A stretch of DNA of 64,000 nucleotides from Saprospirales bacterium GYS_P2D (GTDB lineage Bacteria > Bacteroidota > Bacteroidia > Chitinophagales > Saprospiraceae): the NCBI GenBank assembly GCA_009833045.1, contig WUUP01000008.1, forward strand, positions 171,921 through 235,920, in the 5' to 3' direction. Of the stretch, positions 18,822 through 28,321 are shown in pieces (position 1 is the first letter of the stretch; each line of letters begins with the position of its first letter). Position numbers and translations under genes: made by a program. The notes beneath the pieces were generated by a model, which saw nothing but the letters and a program-made list of their open reading frames with translations, was not told the origin of the DNA and searched no databases.

Positions 18822-19841
18822 ATGCAAGTAAACGATACTTACAGCCATGAGCTGTATCAAGCATCATCGACTCGCTATGACTCGATGAAATATAGAAAAT
18901 GCGGAAATTCTGGACTCTTTCTGCCTGCTATCTCCATCGGCCTATGGCACAACTTTGGCCATGCCAATGATGTAGAGATCGGCAGATCGATCCTCAGGAC
19001 CGCATTTGATCATGGAGTGACACACTTTGATCTGGCTAATAACTACGGACCTCCCTATGGCTCTGCTGAAGAAAATTTTGGACATATTTTTCGTCGTGAC
19101 TTTCGACCCTATCGAGACGAGTTGATCCTATCTACTAAGGCAGGATATGACATGTGGCCGGGCCCTTACGGGAATGGTAGCTCTCGAAAATACCTCATCT
19201 CAAGTCTCAATCAGAGTCTCAAGCGTATGGGAGTAGATTATGTGGATATATTCTACTCACACCGGAGAGATCCTGAGACACCGATCGAGGAGACGATGAT
19301 GGCGCTCGATCAAATCGTACGTCAGGGCAAAGCGCTCTATGTAGGTATCTCATCGTACAATGCTGCAGATACTGCCACTGCCTATGAGATACTTCGTGAT
19401 CTTGGTACACCACTATTCATCCATCAGCCACGCTACAATATGATGGACAGATGGGTCGAGGATGGTCTCATGGACGTACTCGGTGACAAGCAGGTGGGAT
19501 GTATACCATTCTCACCACTCGAGCAGGGCGTCCTCACCAGTAAGTACCTCAAGGGTATCCCAGAAGACTCCCGTGCTGCTAAAGACGGCCGCTACCTCAA
19601 AGAGAATCAAATCACCGAAGAAGTCATAGAGAAAGTGCGTAAGCTCAATGAGATCGCTCAAAATAGAGGCCAATCAATGGCGCAGATGGCTATCGCATGG
19701 CTACTCAAGGATGAGCGAGTAACCTCCGTACTCGTAGGTGCCAGCAGTCCTAAGCAGATGAAAGATAATGTCGCTGCAGTAGATAATCTGGACTGGACTT
19801 CTGACGAGCTCGAGCGCATCGAGCAGATTTTGAAAGGGTAG
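18822..19841 (+). CDS. Aldo/keto reductase (YghZ/L-glyceraldehyde-3-phosphate reductase type)
   Basis: 339 residues, TIM-barrel AKR. The catalytic Tyr is in FDLANNYGPPYGSAEENFG, the Lys in LILSTKAGYDM, the His in VDIFYSHRRDP, and the NADPH-binding tail in TSVLVGASSPKQM. The insert MWPGPYGNGSSRKYL is characteristic of the YghZ/Gpr subgroup that reduces L-glyceraldehyde 3-phosphate and methylglyoxal. An intrinsic terminator follows at 19871. Confidence 0.88.
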   Translation: MQVNDTYSHELYQASSTRYDSMKYRKCGNSGLFLPAISIGLWHNFGHANDVEIGRSILRTAFDHGVTHFDLANNYGPPYGSAEENFGHIFRRDFRPYRDELILSTKAGYDMWPGPYGNGSSRKYLISSLNQSLKRMGVDYVDIFYSHRRDPETPIEETMMALDQIVRQGKALYVGISSYNAADTATAYEILRDLGTPLFIHQPRYNMMDRWVEDGLMDVLGDKQVGCIPFSPLEQGVLTSKYLKGIPEDSRAAKDGRYLKENQITEEVIEKVRKLNEIAQNRGQSMAQMAIAWLLKDERVTSVLVGASSPKQMKDNVAAVDNLDWTSDELERIEQILKG

Positions 19842-19870
19842 TAGTAGAATAGATTTCAGAAAGAATATAT

Positions 19871-19904
19871 AGGGCGTGATCACTGGAGGTCATGCCCTTT
19901 TTTA
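19871..19904 (+). terminator. Intrinsic terminator after aldo/keto reductase
   Basis: Stem AGGGCGTGA (19871-19879) pairs with TCATGCCCT (19890-19898) with one mismatch, a 10-base loop, and a run of six Ts follows. Confidence 0.85.
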
Positions 19905-20304
19905 GTTAAAAGTTGACAAGCAGCAAGTTTACAAATTGGCTTTATGTCTTTCCCTGAAATAGGTTCCTACTTCAAGGTAAAACACTCTCGCTACTCGCCA
20001 CTCACTAATACCTCTCATGTCGACCATCGTGGAGAAATCTTCAGCTATCGGAGCCAGAGAACTGAAGATCTTTCGACTTCGCTCAACATGAAAAACTACT
20101 TTTGGTGCAAAATCTCTATCACTTGAAAACGTAGAGTATCATCCTTCTTTTTCAAGAGAAGGACAGGAGGATGAGTTCAGTGATCGAACAAAAGAACTTT
20201 AGACTTTCAAACTTTTCACTTGATACTCTAATCGACAGGAGGAGGAGTTCTGATGGCTGATCTTATGTCCTCAATACTCGCTACTCCCCACTCAATACTC
20301 CCTC
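19905..20304. repeat. Intergenic patch of dispersed repeats and degenerate heptads
   Basis: No credible gene. Contents in order: degenerate 7-bp units at about 19984-20015 (CTCTCGC, TACTCGC, CACTCAC); a CTCGACCATCG-like element at 20017-20050 related to the 4.3 kb repeats; the complement of TTGAGCGAAGTCGAAAGATC (about 20073-20092), a widespread intergenic word in Bacteroidota; a TTTTCAAGAGAAGGACAGGA word at about 20147; and degenerate heptads at 20270-20304. A short plus-strand open frame at 19944-20126 is made of these repeats and is rejected. Confidence 0.7.
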
Positions 20305-20307
20305 TCA
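20270..20307. repeat. Degenerate heptad array at a gene 3' end
   Basis: Five heptads in strict 7-bp register, CTCAATA-CTCGCTA-CTCCCCA-CTCAATA-CTCCCTC, followed by TCA, which is the TGA stop of the minus-strand gene. This is the same arrangement as at 14881 and 54067, but decayed. Confidence 0.65.
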
Positions 20308-21498
20308 CATCTTCACAAGATTTTCTATCCAGAGCTGAGCATACGTACGATCTTGGATGCGGATGAAGTAGACGCCACTGGGTAGGCTTGATATGTCAAA
20401 AGTACTTTCTGTACCAGTATTGTCGAGAGTATGATGTACCTGTCCGAGACTGTCGATGATCTGGAGGTGAAATCTCGATAACTCTCCCTCAATGACTAAA
20501 AGCTGATCACAGGGATTAGGATGAAAGGTGATGCCTGAGGCATCGACAGTGAGATCTGCTGTGGATGTAGTCACCGGCTCATCGCAAAATACTCTGCTGG
20601 TCCCATCTGCATAGTCAAAGTCCCGCAGCTCCTGCCAGATGAGATCTCTGAGGGCGTTATAGTTATTAGCTATGATGGGATGGATGAACGTCTGATCTGA
20701 AGTGAAGTTAGCGGGCGTTTGTTCTTCGTAAAGTGCCATATAGGTGATCATACCGGCTAAGAAGTAGAGATTAGGATGTCCATGGGGATCTGGATCTTCA
20801 TAGATGTCTTCCAAAGGAATCTGATCATATGGCGTAGATAATAGGATATCACTGATTATTGGGCCGACAGGTATCATTGAGATACATGAGTTTGGATATG
20901 ACGCAGTCAGTGAGTCATGATATGCGATGAACCAGTCGTGATAGCCACCCTGTAGGTAGTTGTTGTAATTGTTCCATTCTGTAGTAGAGGGAGGGATGCC
21001 TCCTGGGGCATAGCTGCTCATCTCGGGCCAGTGCTCATAGATATAAAGCTTGATATCTGATTTTTGCTGGATACACCAATCAAATACTGTCTCAGTAGCA
21101 CTGATTGGGCTGTATTGAAAGCCTCCCTCATAGTTTAAATGAGGTGCTTGATACTGTTCAAAATTACTCGGCATGATGATGATGCCCTCAAACCCAACAT
21201 CTGAAAAACTCTGGGTGTCACCATCCCAAGCGCCTTCTACATCGGTGATTCCCCAGTTGGGTTGTACATTCAGATCTCTATGTTGGTGAAGCTGGCCCCA
21301 TTGACCACTCATTTGATAGGTGTTGCCAGCAGCTTCAGCAAATTGGCTGAGCCAGTATGGGGTCGTAGTCAGATGGGGAGGATTAATTGAACTAACATGA
21401 TTGATTAAGCTATGTCCAAATATATGTGTCTTCACTTCCTCTTGCCCATGTCCGATTACATAGCAGAGCATTGCTATCGCTATCAGTAGCCTCTTCAT
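20305..21498 (-). CDS. Secreted SGNH-like protein with type IX secretion sorting domain
   Basis: 397 residues. Signal peptide (about 1-18), then THIFGHSLINH, which resembles the GxSL nucleophile block of SGNH hydrolases. The last 75 residues form a type IX secretion C-terminal domain: FHPNPCDQLLVIEGE, LQIIDSLGQVHHTL, then DISSLPSGVYFIRIQD and a short tail. The protein should therefore be exported by the T9SS and anchored or released at the cell surface. The catalytic Asp/His of SGNH enzymes could not be assigned with certainty. Confidence 0.75.
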   Translation of the reverse strand: MKRLLIAIAMLCYVIGHGQEEVKTHIFGHSLINHVSSINPPHLTTTPYWLSQFAEAAGNTYQMSGQWGQLHQHRDLNVQPNWGITDVEGAWDGDTQSFSDVGFEGIIIMPSNFEQYQAPHLNYEGGFQYSPISATETVFDWCIQQKSDIKLYIYEHWPEMSSYAPGGIPPSTTEWNNYNNYLQGGYHDWFIAYHDSLTASYPNSCISMIPVGPIISDILLSTPYDQIPLEDIYEDPDPHGHPNLYFLAGMITYMALYEEQTPANFTSDQTFIHPIIANNYNALRDLIWQELRDFDYADGTSRVFCDEPVTTSTADLTVDASGITFHPNPCDQLLVIEGELSRFHLQIIDSLGQVHHTLDNTGTESTFDISSLPSGVYFIRIQDRTYAQLWIENLVKM

Positions 21499-21543
21499 TG
21501 TTTTGTGTTTTTTGAGAATGCTAAAATAACGCCATATAGTGGC

Positions 21544-21744
21544 TCAATCATCTGCTGATAGCTCAAATATTTCATTGACAGTCACCCCGAATAGGCGAGA
21601 GAGCTTGAGCGCTAAGACAGTAGACGGAGTATAGCGATTCTTCTCGATGGAGCTGATGGTTTGTCGGGATACTCCGATAGCCTGAGCGAGATCCGCTTGT
21701 GTCATATCGTGGATGGCTCGATGTACTTTGATTTTATTTGTCAT
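21544..21744 (-). CDS. XRE-family HTH transcriptional regulator
   Basis: A 66-residue single-domain Cro/CI helix-turn-helix protein: MTQADLAQAIGVSRQTISSI is helix 2-3, and KNRYTPSTVLALKLSRLF completes the fold, of the YozG-like kind. Its start overlaps the stop of the upstream membrane-protein gene by one base. Such regulator/membrane-protein pairs are common in Bacillota and Bacteroidota, and the regulator probably controls the pair. Confidence 0.9.
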   Translation of the reverse strand: MTNKIKVHRAIHDMTQADLAQAIGVSRQTISSIEKNRYTPSTVLALKLSRLFGVTVNEIFELSADD

Positions 21745-22175
21745 CAGCCGAGTCGCTTAAATAAAGAGTAGTATCCCATCTGTATCATCAGCATGAATCC
21801 CAAAATGGAGGCTACGCCTATCTCCTTGAATCCTGGATCATTAAAAAATACAGTATCAACCGCTACCTCGACAAATGGCATGAGGATGGCATAGCAGATG
21901 GTCATCAGAAAAGCTACCTGATAGCTGCGCATGCGCAGTGCTACACTCCGCTCGTCCTCGTGCTGCTCCTGTGCTAATGATGCCAAAAATAAGAATACAA
22001 TCAAGGCGTATTTTAGAATGATGCGGATGCTTCTCTCTTCGGGAAATTGATATTTAGCTATGATCATTAAGACTAAACTGCAAAAGGCCAAGATTAATCC
22101 ATATCGTTGAAACTGAGTAGGCAGCCTCCAAGCGGTGAGCCAATTCGCAAATTGCATATCCTTATTAGTAGTCAT
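21744..22175 (-). CDS. Small four-helix membrane protein paired with XRE regulator
   Basis: 143 residues with about four hydrophobic segments (roughly 25-40, 50-65, 85-105, 120-138) and a central charged stretch AQEQHEDERSVALRMRSYQ. This resembles the membrane proteins routinely found upstream of YozG-like regulators. Function unknown. Coupled to the regulator by overlapping stop and start codons. Confidence 0.7.
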   Translation of the reverse strand: MTTNKDMQFANWLTAWRLPTQFQRYGLILAFCSLVLMIIAKYQFPEERSIRIILKYALIVFLFLASLAQEQHEDERSVALRMRSYQVAFLMTICYAILMPFVEVAVDTVFFNDPGFKEIGVASILGFMLMIQMGYYSLFKRLG

Positions 22176-22296
22176 TTTTATCTGTTTTTATATCACAATA
22201 GTAAAGCAAACTATCATAAATGTAAAGAATGTTTTACATAATGGTCTGAATACACGACATACGAGTCCATTTTTGCGATAAGCAGAAAAACAAAAA

Positions 22297-22323
22297 AGCC
22301 CTGATACAATCTGCATCAGGGCT
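22297..22323 (-). terminator. Intrinsic terminator of the Oar-like receptor gene
   Basis: Perfect 9-bp stem AGCCCTGAT (22297-22305) / ATCAGGGCT (22315-22323). On the minus strand it is followed by a run of six Ts, 47 bp after the stop of the receptor gene. Confidence 0.9.
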
Positions 22324-22369
22324 ATCTTGATTAGTCATGTGATCCGGAAGATCGATGATCTATTTCGGT

Positions 22370-25300
22370 TTAGAAGATATATCTCAATCCTGTCTGAAGT
22401 CTCCATCTACTTGCGATGCTGAAGTCATTTTGGAAAGTCTGAGTCAAGGCTGAGTCAAACGAGTAAGTAGGTACTGCATCTGCATCTACTGATACTCCGA
22501 TCACCTGAGCGAGTGATGTCGTGGTAGCGTACTGTCTCACACCCCAGCTGGAGTTGATGAGATTGCCCACATTGAGGATATCAAAGCTCAACTGAAATTT
22601 GTTGTCACTATTTGGGATGCCGATGTCTTGTAGGATTCTCATATCCCAAGTGTTATACCAAGGGGAGAGTGATCCGTACTTCTCAGCATAATCTCCTCTG
22701 CGTGATGAGAGGTACTCGTCCTGCTCGATGAATGCATTAAACGCTTCTGCCTGTCCTGCAGCAGCAAAGTTCATTTGGCTTACTTCTGCCTCAGTCGGGA
22801 TGTAGATCAGGTCATTGAGTCCTGATCCATCATTATTGACGTCTCCTGCGTATGTGTAGCTATATCTGCCTCCCTCAGCATACTCCATGAAGATACTCAC
22901 TGTAGTAGAGAGATTTGGATTAGCCCACTGAAACTTCTTAGACGCTACACCTACGATCCGGTGTCTATTACCATAGAGTGACGGCGATACGAGAGGGTCA
23001 TTAGTATGAGCGATGTTCGCAGGATTTCTATCATAGGCATCACCTGAGATCTCAGCGTCGATAGACATCACATCAGTAGCTTTCAGATAGTTATATCCGA
23101 GTTTGACGTATGTGTTATTCCAGTTGCGCTCTATGTTGAATGAAGCATTAAATGAATAGCCTCCTGATACATTCGTAAAGACATAAGCATTAGTAGGTGC
23201 TCCGAATACTAAGACTCTGTCCTCTGTGCGATATACAGGACGATTATCCACTCCGCCGAGCGTGCCATTTGGTAGTCTGAGGCCATAGTTATTCACCACC
23301 TGAGCCTGTAGATCCTTAGTGTAGAGGAGGTCGACTGTACCTACCCAGCCATCACCAAACTGCTTGTCATAGCCCAATGATGTACGCCATACCTGAGGAA
23401 ACTTAAAGTCAGGGTCTGTCATGTTGTAAAAGAAGAAGTTAGGATTAGCTACTTGATTGCCCACCCATACGAATGGGAATCTACCAGAGAATAATCCTGT
23501 ACCACCTCGGAGCTGCTCTGAGCGGTCACCCTTGATATCATAGTTGAAGCCAAATCGAGGATTGATCAATGGTGTGCTCGATGGGAGATCTGTATGATCA
23601 AATGTCACATCATTTCCTTCTTCATCAGAGTACACTATGTCTGGATTGTAGCAGCAGTTTCGATCGATGTTTTCTTGGATCTTATCTGCCGTGTTGAAGT
23701 ATAGTGGCATGTCAATTCTCAATCCAAATGTCAAAGAGAGTTGATCATTGACCTGTAGCTCATCCTGTGCGTATAGAGAAAACTGTCCAAGATTAGTCTC
23801 GGCAAGTGCCCACGAGTCAGCAGCATTATTTGATTCGAATATTTCTCCCGCACTATTCACTGCATCATCGAGTCCACCAGAGGTGATGTACTCCTCTATA
23901 TTATTGATATCGATCTCCTGATCAAAGAATGCACCCGAATAGAGACCAAGGTTAAATGAATTGTCAAAATCAAAACGCTCAAAAGCGGCACCAAATGTCA
24001 AAGTGTGCTTGTCAGCGAATATGGTCAATTCATCCTTGATCTGAAGCACTTTCTGATCAAGAGTATTATTCACAGAGAATGGCTCATGTCCTGCCACGAT
24101 GTAGCGTATACCATCTTTGGTCACATTGAGTGATGGGAATGGTGTACTCTTCGGCTCTCTGAAGTCATCAAAGTGAGTATATCCGGCAGTGAACTTGTTA
24201 GAGTATTTATTACCAAAGAAAGACTTCAGCTCAGCTCTAAACTGCTGGATCTGATTATTGATTCTATAGCCACTATTCTCAAACTGTAAGGTCTGGAAAT
24301 CGGGCCCTCTACGACCTAATGCTGATGGGTGTGCATTTTGGTCATCGTAGGCATCGAGGAAATTGTAAGTAGCGCTCAGTTTATGATTGTCACTTAGGTT
24401 GAAGTCCAGCTTGAATAGACCCTTGATATTGTCCGCTTCGTGGATGTATCCAGATCCGAGACCTGTATCATATCCATATCTATCGCTCAGGAGATTAGAC
24501 ACGAGATTCATGTCTGCAGCTGATACACGAGAGATGTTTCCTTCGCTGGTACCTGATCCACTTGGCGTCCAGAGCGAGCCGAGGTCAGATCTATCTTCTT
24601 TTTCAAAGTTGGCAAAGAAAAATACTTTGTTTTTAACGATTGGTCCACCTACAGAAAATCCAAACTGAGTTTGCTTTGGATCACCTTTGAAGATCTCATC
24701 GCCGTCTACTTTGCCGCCAGTCATAGCGGCATTTCTGAAGAATCCGAATACCGTACCAGTGAATTCGTTAGTACCCGACTTAGATACACTATTGATCGAT
24801 GCACCGGTGAATCCCGACTGCGTCACATCAAAAGGCGCTATCGATACGCTGATCTGCTCGATCGCATCGAGAGATACTGGCTGCGCATTAGTCTGTCCAC
24901 CAGGTGTCGCCGCATCCAGACCGAAAGGGTTGTTGAATATCGCTCCGTCCAGCGAGTAATTGTTAAACTGATCATTGCGTCCAGCGAATGATCCGCCTTC
25001 TGCCGCCATCGTATTCAGACGAGTGTAGTCCTCGGCTGATCTACTGATCGTCGGGAGATTGTCCAGTTGCTCCCGGCTCACAGATGTCGCAGGTCCCGTA
25101 CGGTCACTATTGAGGATGGGATCTGCAGTAGCTGAGATGACCACCTCTTGGCCGACGATACCTTCCTCCTCCATAGAGAAGTTTTGGATGAATCGCTGAC
25201 CGAGTGTCAGATAAACATTTTCTTCGGTAGCTGTGGCATAGCCGAGGTAGCTCACCTCTACAGTGTAGGGGCCTCCGACACGCATATTGGGTATGACAAA

Positions 25301-25495
25301 GCGGCCAGTCTCAGAGGTGACTACGCCATACACAGTCCCAGATGGTGTATGAGTGGCCTGTACAGCCGCACCGATGAGAGACTCACCAGTCTGATCAGTC
25401 ACAGTACCTGACATAGTCGAAGTCGTGACCTGGGCACTCGCTACCTGCACTCCGATGATCAATGCAGTAATGAAAAGTGTAAACAGTTTTTTCAT
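22370..25495 (-). CDS. TonB-dependent receptor with carboxypeptidase-regulatory domain (Oar-like)
   Basis: 1041 residues. Signal peptide 1-21; a carboxypeptidase-regulatory-like beta sandwich at about 25-110 (SGTVTDQTGESLIGAAVQAT, GRFVIPNMRVGGPYTVEVSY); a plug domain at about 130-220 (LPTISRSAEDYTRLN, NQFNNYSLDGAIFNNPFGL); then an outer-membrane barrel ending in RWRLQTGLRYIF with the terminal Phe expected for BAM recognition. This is the Oar-like architecture of Bacteroidota and myxobacteria. The transported ligand is unknown. A promoter-like -7 box lies 54 bp upstream and an intrinsic terminator downstream, so it is monocistronic. Confidence 0.9.
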   Translation of the reverse strand: MKKLFTLFITALIIGVQVASAQVTTSTMSGTVTDQTGESLIGAAVQATHTPSGTVYGVVTSETGRFVIPNMRVGGPYTVEVSYLGYATATEENVYLTLGQRFIQNFSMEEEGIVGQEVVISATADPILNSDRTGPATSVSREQLDNLPTISRSAEDYTRLNTMAAEGGSFAGRNDQFNNYSLDGAIFNNPFGLDAATPGGQTNAQPVSLDAIEQISVSIAPFDVTQSGFTGASINSVSKSGTNEFTGTVFGFFRNAAMTGGKVDGDEIFKGDPKQTQFGFSVGGPIVKNKVFFFANFEKEDRSDLGSLWTPSGSGTSEGNISRVSAADMNLVSNLLSDRYGYDTGLGSGYIHEADNIKGLFKLDFNLSDNHKLSATYNFLDAYDDQNAHPSALGRRGPDFQTLQFENSGYRINNQIQQFRAELKSFFGNKYSNKFTAGYTHFDDFREPKSTPFPSLNVTKDGIRYIVAGHEPFSVNNTLDQKVLQIKDELTIFADKHTLTFGAAFERFDFDNSFNLGLYSGAFFDQEIDINNIEEYITSGGLDDAVNSAGEIFESNNAADSWALAETNLGQFSLYAQDELQVNDQLSLTFGLRIDMPLYFNTADKIQENIDRNCCYNPDIVYSDEEGNDVTFDHTDLPSSTPLINPRFGFNYDIKGDRSEQLRGGTGLFSGRFPFVWVGNQVANPNFFFYNMTDPDFKFPQVWRTSLGYDKQFGDGWVGTVDLLYTKDLQAQVVNNYGLRLPNGTLGGVDNRPVYRTEDRVLVFGAPTNAYVFTNVSGGYSFNASFNIERNWNNTYVKLGYNYLKATDVMSIDAEISGDAYDRNPANIAHTNDPLVSPSLYGNRHRIVGVASKKFQWANPNLSTTVSIFMEYAEGGRYSYTYAGDVNNDGSGLNDLIYIPTEAEVSQMNFAAAGQAEAFNAFIEQDEYLSSRRGDYAEKYGSLSPWYNTWDMRILQDIGIPNSDNKFQLSFDILNVGNLINSSWGVRQYATTTSLAQVIGVSVDADAVPTYSFDSALTQTFQNDFSIASRWRLQTGLRYIF

Positions 25496-25548
25496 AGTTT
25501 CTAATTATCAGAGGTTTAGATATAGAAGTTTTTAGTATTAATTTTTCG

Positions 25549-25556
25549 CAAATGTA
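25549..25556 (-). promoter_or_regulatory. Candidate -7 box for the Oar-like receptor gene
   Basis: On the minus strand the bases read TACATTTG, a perfect TAnnTTTG box, 53 bp upstream of the start codon. No good TTG -33 element stands at the usual distance, so this is a moderate call. Confidence 0.4.
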
Positions 25557-25715
25557 ATGTGAAGAAAAAGTTTCCAGTGTTAATTTTCCCTCTCTATCGT
25601 AACCTCCAGCTCATAGACTACGTCAAACGTTCAATCCAGATATGTAGAGGATTTTTCTATTTGTAAAATAACATTCGTGGATTTCTTGTCTTTAGTAGAT
25701 TTATTTTGGGTGTTG

Positions 25716-25736
25716 ATAGATTTTTAAAAAATCTAT
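25716..25736. promoter_or_regulatory. 21-bp AT-rich palindrome upstream of the beta-lactamase-like gene
   Basis: ATAGATTTTT and AAAAATCTAT flank a single A in a perfect inverted repeat, 44 bp before the start codon of the hydrolase gene. It could be an operator or a weak hairpin. Confidence 0.4.
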
Positions 25737-25779
25737 TTATTGCCCCATTTACCTTGATGTTACTTTAAATGTGATAGCT

Positions 25780-27105
25780 ATGACACGTTTCTTTTTGATA
25801 TTTTTTATTGCCGCTACTATGATATCTGTAGGAGGCGCCCAATCTCTCGATACTGATAAGCTGGATCAGTACTTTGATACTTTAGATAAATATGACAAAT
25901 GGATGGGCTCAGTAGGAATCTCTCGTGACGGGGAGATCATCTATCGTCGGGCTATTGGCATGGCGGATATAGAGGGCGAGGTGTCAGCTACACCGGCTTC
26001 GATATATCGGATAGGCTCCATCTCTAAGACCTTCACGACTGTGCTCGTGATGATGGCAGTAGATGAAGGCGCCTTGTCACTGGATCAGCCACTGTCGGAA
26101 TACTACCCTGATATTGAGCATGCGGATCAGATCCAGATCAGTGACCTCCTGTACCATCGCAGTGGCATACACAATATCACCAGTGATGCCGACTATCAAG
26201 AGTACTACACTGAGCCGAAGAGTAGGGATGAGCTTCTGGCTTTGATAGTGGAGAAAGGTAGTGATTTTACTCCTGGAGAAAAGGCAGAATATAGCAATTC
26301 AAATTTCCTTTTGTTGACATTCATTTTAGAAGAGGTCTTTCAGCTGTCATATGATCAGTTAGTCGAGCGGATGATTACTGCTCAGATAGGTCTCAAGGAT
26401 ACCTATGTAGGTGGGCCGATCGATGTGACTGCAGGAGAAGTCAAGTCTTATAAAAGACTGGGAGACTGGACGCTGGAGGCAGAGACTGATATGTCCATAC
26501 CATTAGGAGCAGGAGCGGTGGTGTCTACACCATCTGATTTAGTGAGATTTGCAGATGCTTTATTTGGTGCGGAGCTGATCGACCAGCCCTATGTAGATAT
26601 GATGAAGGAGCTCAAGGATGATTACGGTATGGGCTTATTTAAGTTTCCATTCCACGATAAGTGGGCCTATGGTCACAATGGAGGTATCGATGGATTCCGG
26701 TCCAACTTTGCACACTTTGAAGATGAGGGTGTGAGCTTTGCTATGATTTCTAATGGGTCAAACTATAATGACAATGATATTGCCTTGGCGGTACTAAGTG
26801 CCATATTTGATCAGCCATATGAGATACCCGTGTTTTCAGATTATAAGGTAGAGGCGAGTGCGCTGCATCAATATGTGGGGTACTACACCTCTGAGCAGAT
26901 GCCACTGGACATCGAGATCACGAGAGAGGGTAATGTACTGATAGCTCAGGCCACTGGTCAGGGCCCGCTATCTCTGGAGGCGGCCTCAGAGCATGTCTTT
27001 ACTTTTGCCCCGGCTGGAGTAGAGTTGACCTTCGATCCGACTATAGGTCAGATGATTCTCAAGCAAAATGGCGCTACCTTTTATTTTGATAAACAGGAAA
27101 AATAA
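25780..27105 (+). CDS. Class C beta-lactamase-like serine hydrolase
   Basis: 441 residues from the ATG at 25780 (a GTG three codons upstream is possible). Signal peptide ends near GGAQS. The serine-hydrolase set is intact: SISK (Ser83-Lys86 counted from the GTG) in the SxxK motif, YSNSNF as the YxN motif, and GHNGGIDG in place of the KTG/HxG box. Family members are DD-peptidases, esterases or beta-lactamases; a C-terminal domain of about 100 residues after the catalytic part fits the PBP4*-like group. Its stop overlaps the next start by one base. Confidence 0.83.
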   Translation: MTRFFLIFFIAATMISVGGAQSLDTDKLDQYFDTLDKYDKWMGSVGISRDGEIIYRRAIGMADIEGEVSATPASIYRIGSISKTFTTVLVMMAVDEGALSLDQPLSEYYPDIEHADQIQISDLLYHRSGIHNITSDADYQEYYTEPKSRDELLALIVEKGSDFTPGEKAEYSNSNFLLLTFILEEVFQLSYDQLVERMITAQIGLKDTYVGGPIDVTAGEVKSYKRLGDWTLEAETDMSIPLGAGAVVSTPSDLVRFADALFGAELIDQPYVDMMKELKDDYGMGLFKFPFHDKWAYGHNGGIDGFRSNFAHFEDEGVSFAMISNGSNYNDNDIALAVLSAIFDQPYEIPVFSDYKVEASALHQYVGYYTSEQMPLDIEITREGNVLIAQATGQGPLSLEAASEHVFTFAPAGVELTFDPTIGQMILKQNGATFYFDKQEK

Positions 27106-27458
27106 TGGCATACGACGAGTACCAACAAGATCGGATCAATCAAATCCTAAGTGACAAAAAGCTGGAGTATCATAGCAAGAAAATGATGGGCGGACTCTGC
27201 TATATGCTCGATGACAAGATGCTATGTGGTCTGGTAAGTGATCAGCTCATGGCACGCATTGGGCCAGATAGATATGAGGAGGTGCTCGGGGAAGATGGCG
27301 TCCATGAGATGACCTTCACAGGGCGCAAGATGAAAGGCTATGTATTCATAGATCTCGAAGCAGTAGACACCGATGAGTTACTGGAGCGCTGGCTGCAGTA
27401 CTGCATAGACTTCAATCCTCTGGCCAAGAGTAGTAAAAAACGAAAGAAGAAAGCTTAG
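27105..27458 (+). CDS. TfoX N-terminal domain protein
   Basis: 117 residues with the TfoX/Sxy N-terminal fold: KKMMGGLCYMLDDKMLCGLV, LMARIGPDRYEEVL, and GRKMKGYVFIDLEAVDTDEL are all standard. The C-terminal half of true Sxy competence regulators is absent and a basic tail (KSSKKRKKKA) replaces it. Single-domain TfoX proteins have no established function. Translationally coupled to the hydrolase upstream by a TAATG overlap. Confidence 0.87.
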   Translation: MAYDEYQQDRINQILSDKKLEYHSKKMMGGLCYMLDDKMLCGLVSDQLMARIGPDRYEEVLGEDGVHEMTFTGRKMKGYVFIDLEAVDTDELLERWLQYCIDFNPLAKSSKKRKKKA

Positions 27459-28255
27459 AATGATCGCTCTATCAGAATCACCATTTTAGCATCAGAGTGA
27501 CATACGATTTCATGCTTTTCCATGCTTTCAAAATGTATCAAGTCTCCAGCTGTAAGTGTGGTACGTGATACAGTCTCGGTGATGCTACCCTCTATGCACA
27601 TGATGGTCTCAGGCTGCAGGTGATAGTGTAGGTCAAATATGGAGTCTTTCTGGGACCGATTTAGGATCACCAGATGCTTAGTGTAGTCGACGCCTCTGAG
27701 AGCGGGCTCAAATATCCTCTCCCAGTCTTCTTTGTAGTCATTTTCATCAGTCATAGTCCTATCGTAGAGACCAGGTTTGATCTCTATGTATTCATCCGAT
27801 GGGATGTCTATGAGATTCCAGTTGATGAGTTTTCCTTTATTGTTGAGAGAGGTGTATGAGATGTTTTGTATTGGGTGTGCTTGCGGAGCTATGCTATTTT
27901 GAGTTTCGTGGGCTTTGAGCTGAGACTTGAGCAGTGCGATCTGTTCATTTTTGCTATCTATCAGGTCTTTTTTGAGATTTATGATCTTTTTGAGTGATTC
28001 GATTTGTTCCTTCAGATGCTGGATAAGCGCCGACTGTTGATTATCAGAGGGTTCATCCGTTTTTTCGTAAGATTCGATTTCCTCAAAGTGTTCCTTTAGA
28101 TTGAGCAGCTGCTCATAGGATAGTCTCTCCTTATAGTTTTCGATGCGGCTGAGTCGGCTGCGGCTCACTTCGAGGATATCACTGAGATCCTGCTGTGACA
28201 GGTTGTTGTCTTTTCTCAGCCTTTTGAGATCGTATTCTTGATAGTTTATGGGCAT
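27455..28255 (-). CDS. XRE-family regulator with coiled coil and cupin domain
   Basis: 266 residues. HTH at about 8-60 (NNLSQQDLSDILEVSRSRLS), a long coiled coil at about 78-115 (HLKEQIESLKKIINLKKDLI), and a C-terminal cupin (LHYHLQPETIMCIEGSITE, then AGDLIHFESMEKHEIVCHS). The cupin has the His/Glu ligand pattern of metal- or ligand-binding RmlC-like barrels, so the protein probably senses a small molecule. A strong Bacteroidota promoter and a palindrome lie in its leader, suggesting autoregulation. The stop overlaps the convergent TfoX gene by 4 bp. Confidence 0.82.
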   Translation of the reverse strand: MPINYQEYDLKRLRKDNNLSQQDLSDILEVSRSRLSRIENYKERLSYEQLLNLKEHFEEIESYEKTDEPSDNQQSALIQHLKEQIESLKKIINLKKDLIDSKNEQIALLKSQLKAHETQNSIAPQAHPIQNISYTSLNNKGKLINWNLIDIPSDEYIEIKPGLYDRTMTDENDYKEDWERIFEPALRGVDYTKHLVILNRSQKDSIFDLHYHLQPETIMCIEGSITETVSRTTLTAGDLIHFESMEKHEIVCHSDAKMVILIERSF

Positions 28256-28267
28256 TGCTGATACTCA

Positions 28268-28282
28268 GCCCCTTTAAAGGGC
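28268..28282. promoter_or_regulatory. Palindrome in the leader of the XRE-cupin gene
   Basis: GCCCCTTTAAAGGGC, a near-perfect 15-bp inverted repeat (one unpaired C), 13 bp upstream of the start codon and downstream of the promoter: a candidate operator. Confidence 0.5.
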
Positions 28283-28321
28283 ATTCTTTTAGAAAGTGAA
28301 GAATTTGTTAAGGTGCGTCTT

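Noticed and set aside
19944..20126. Plus-strand 60-codon open frame
   Set aside because: Consists of dispersed intergenic repeat words; no protein-like pattern.
24387..25411. Several plus-strand open frames inside the Oar-like receptor gene
   Set aside because: They are opposite-strand shadows of a clearly coding frame with family motifs.
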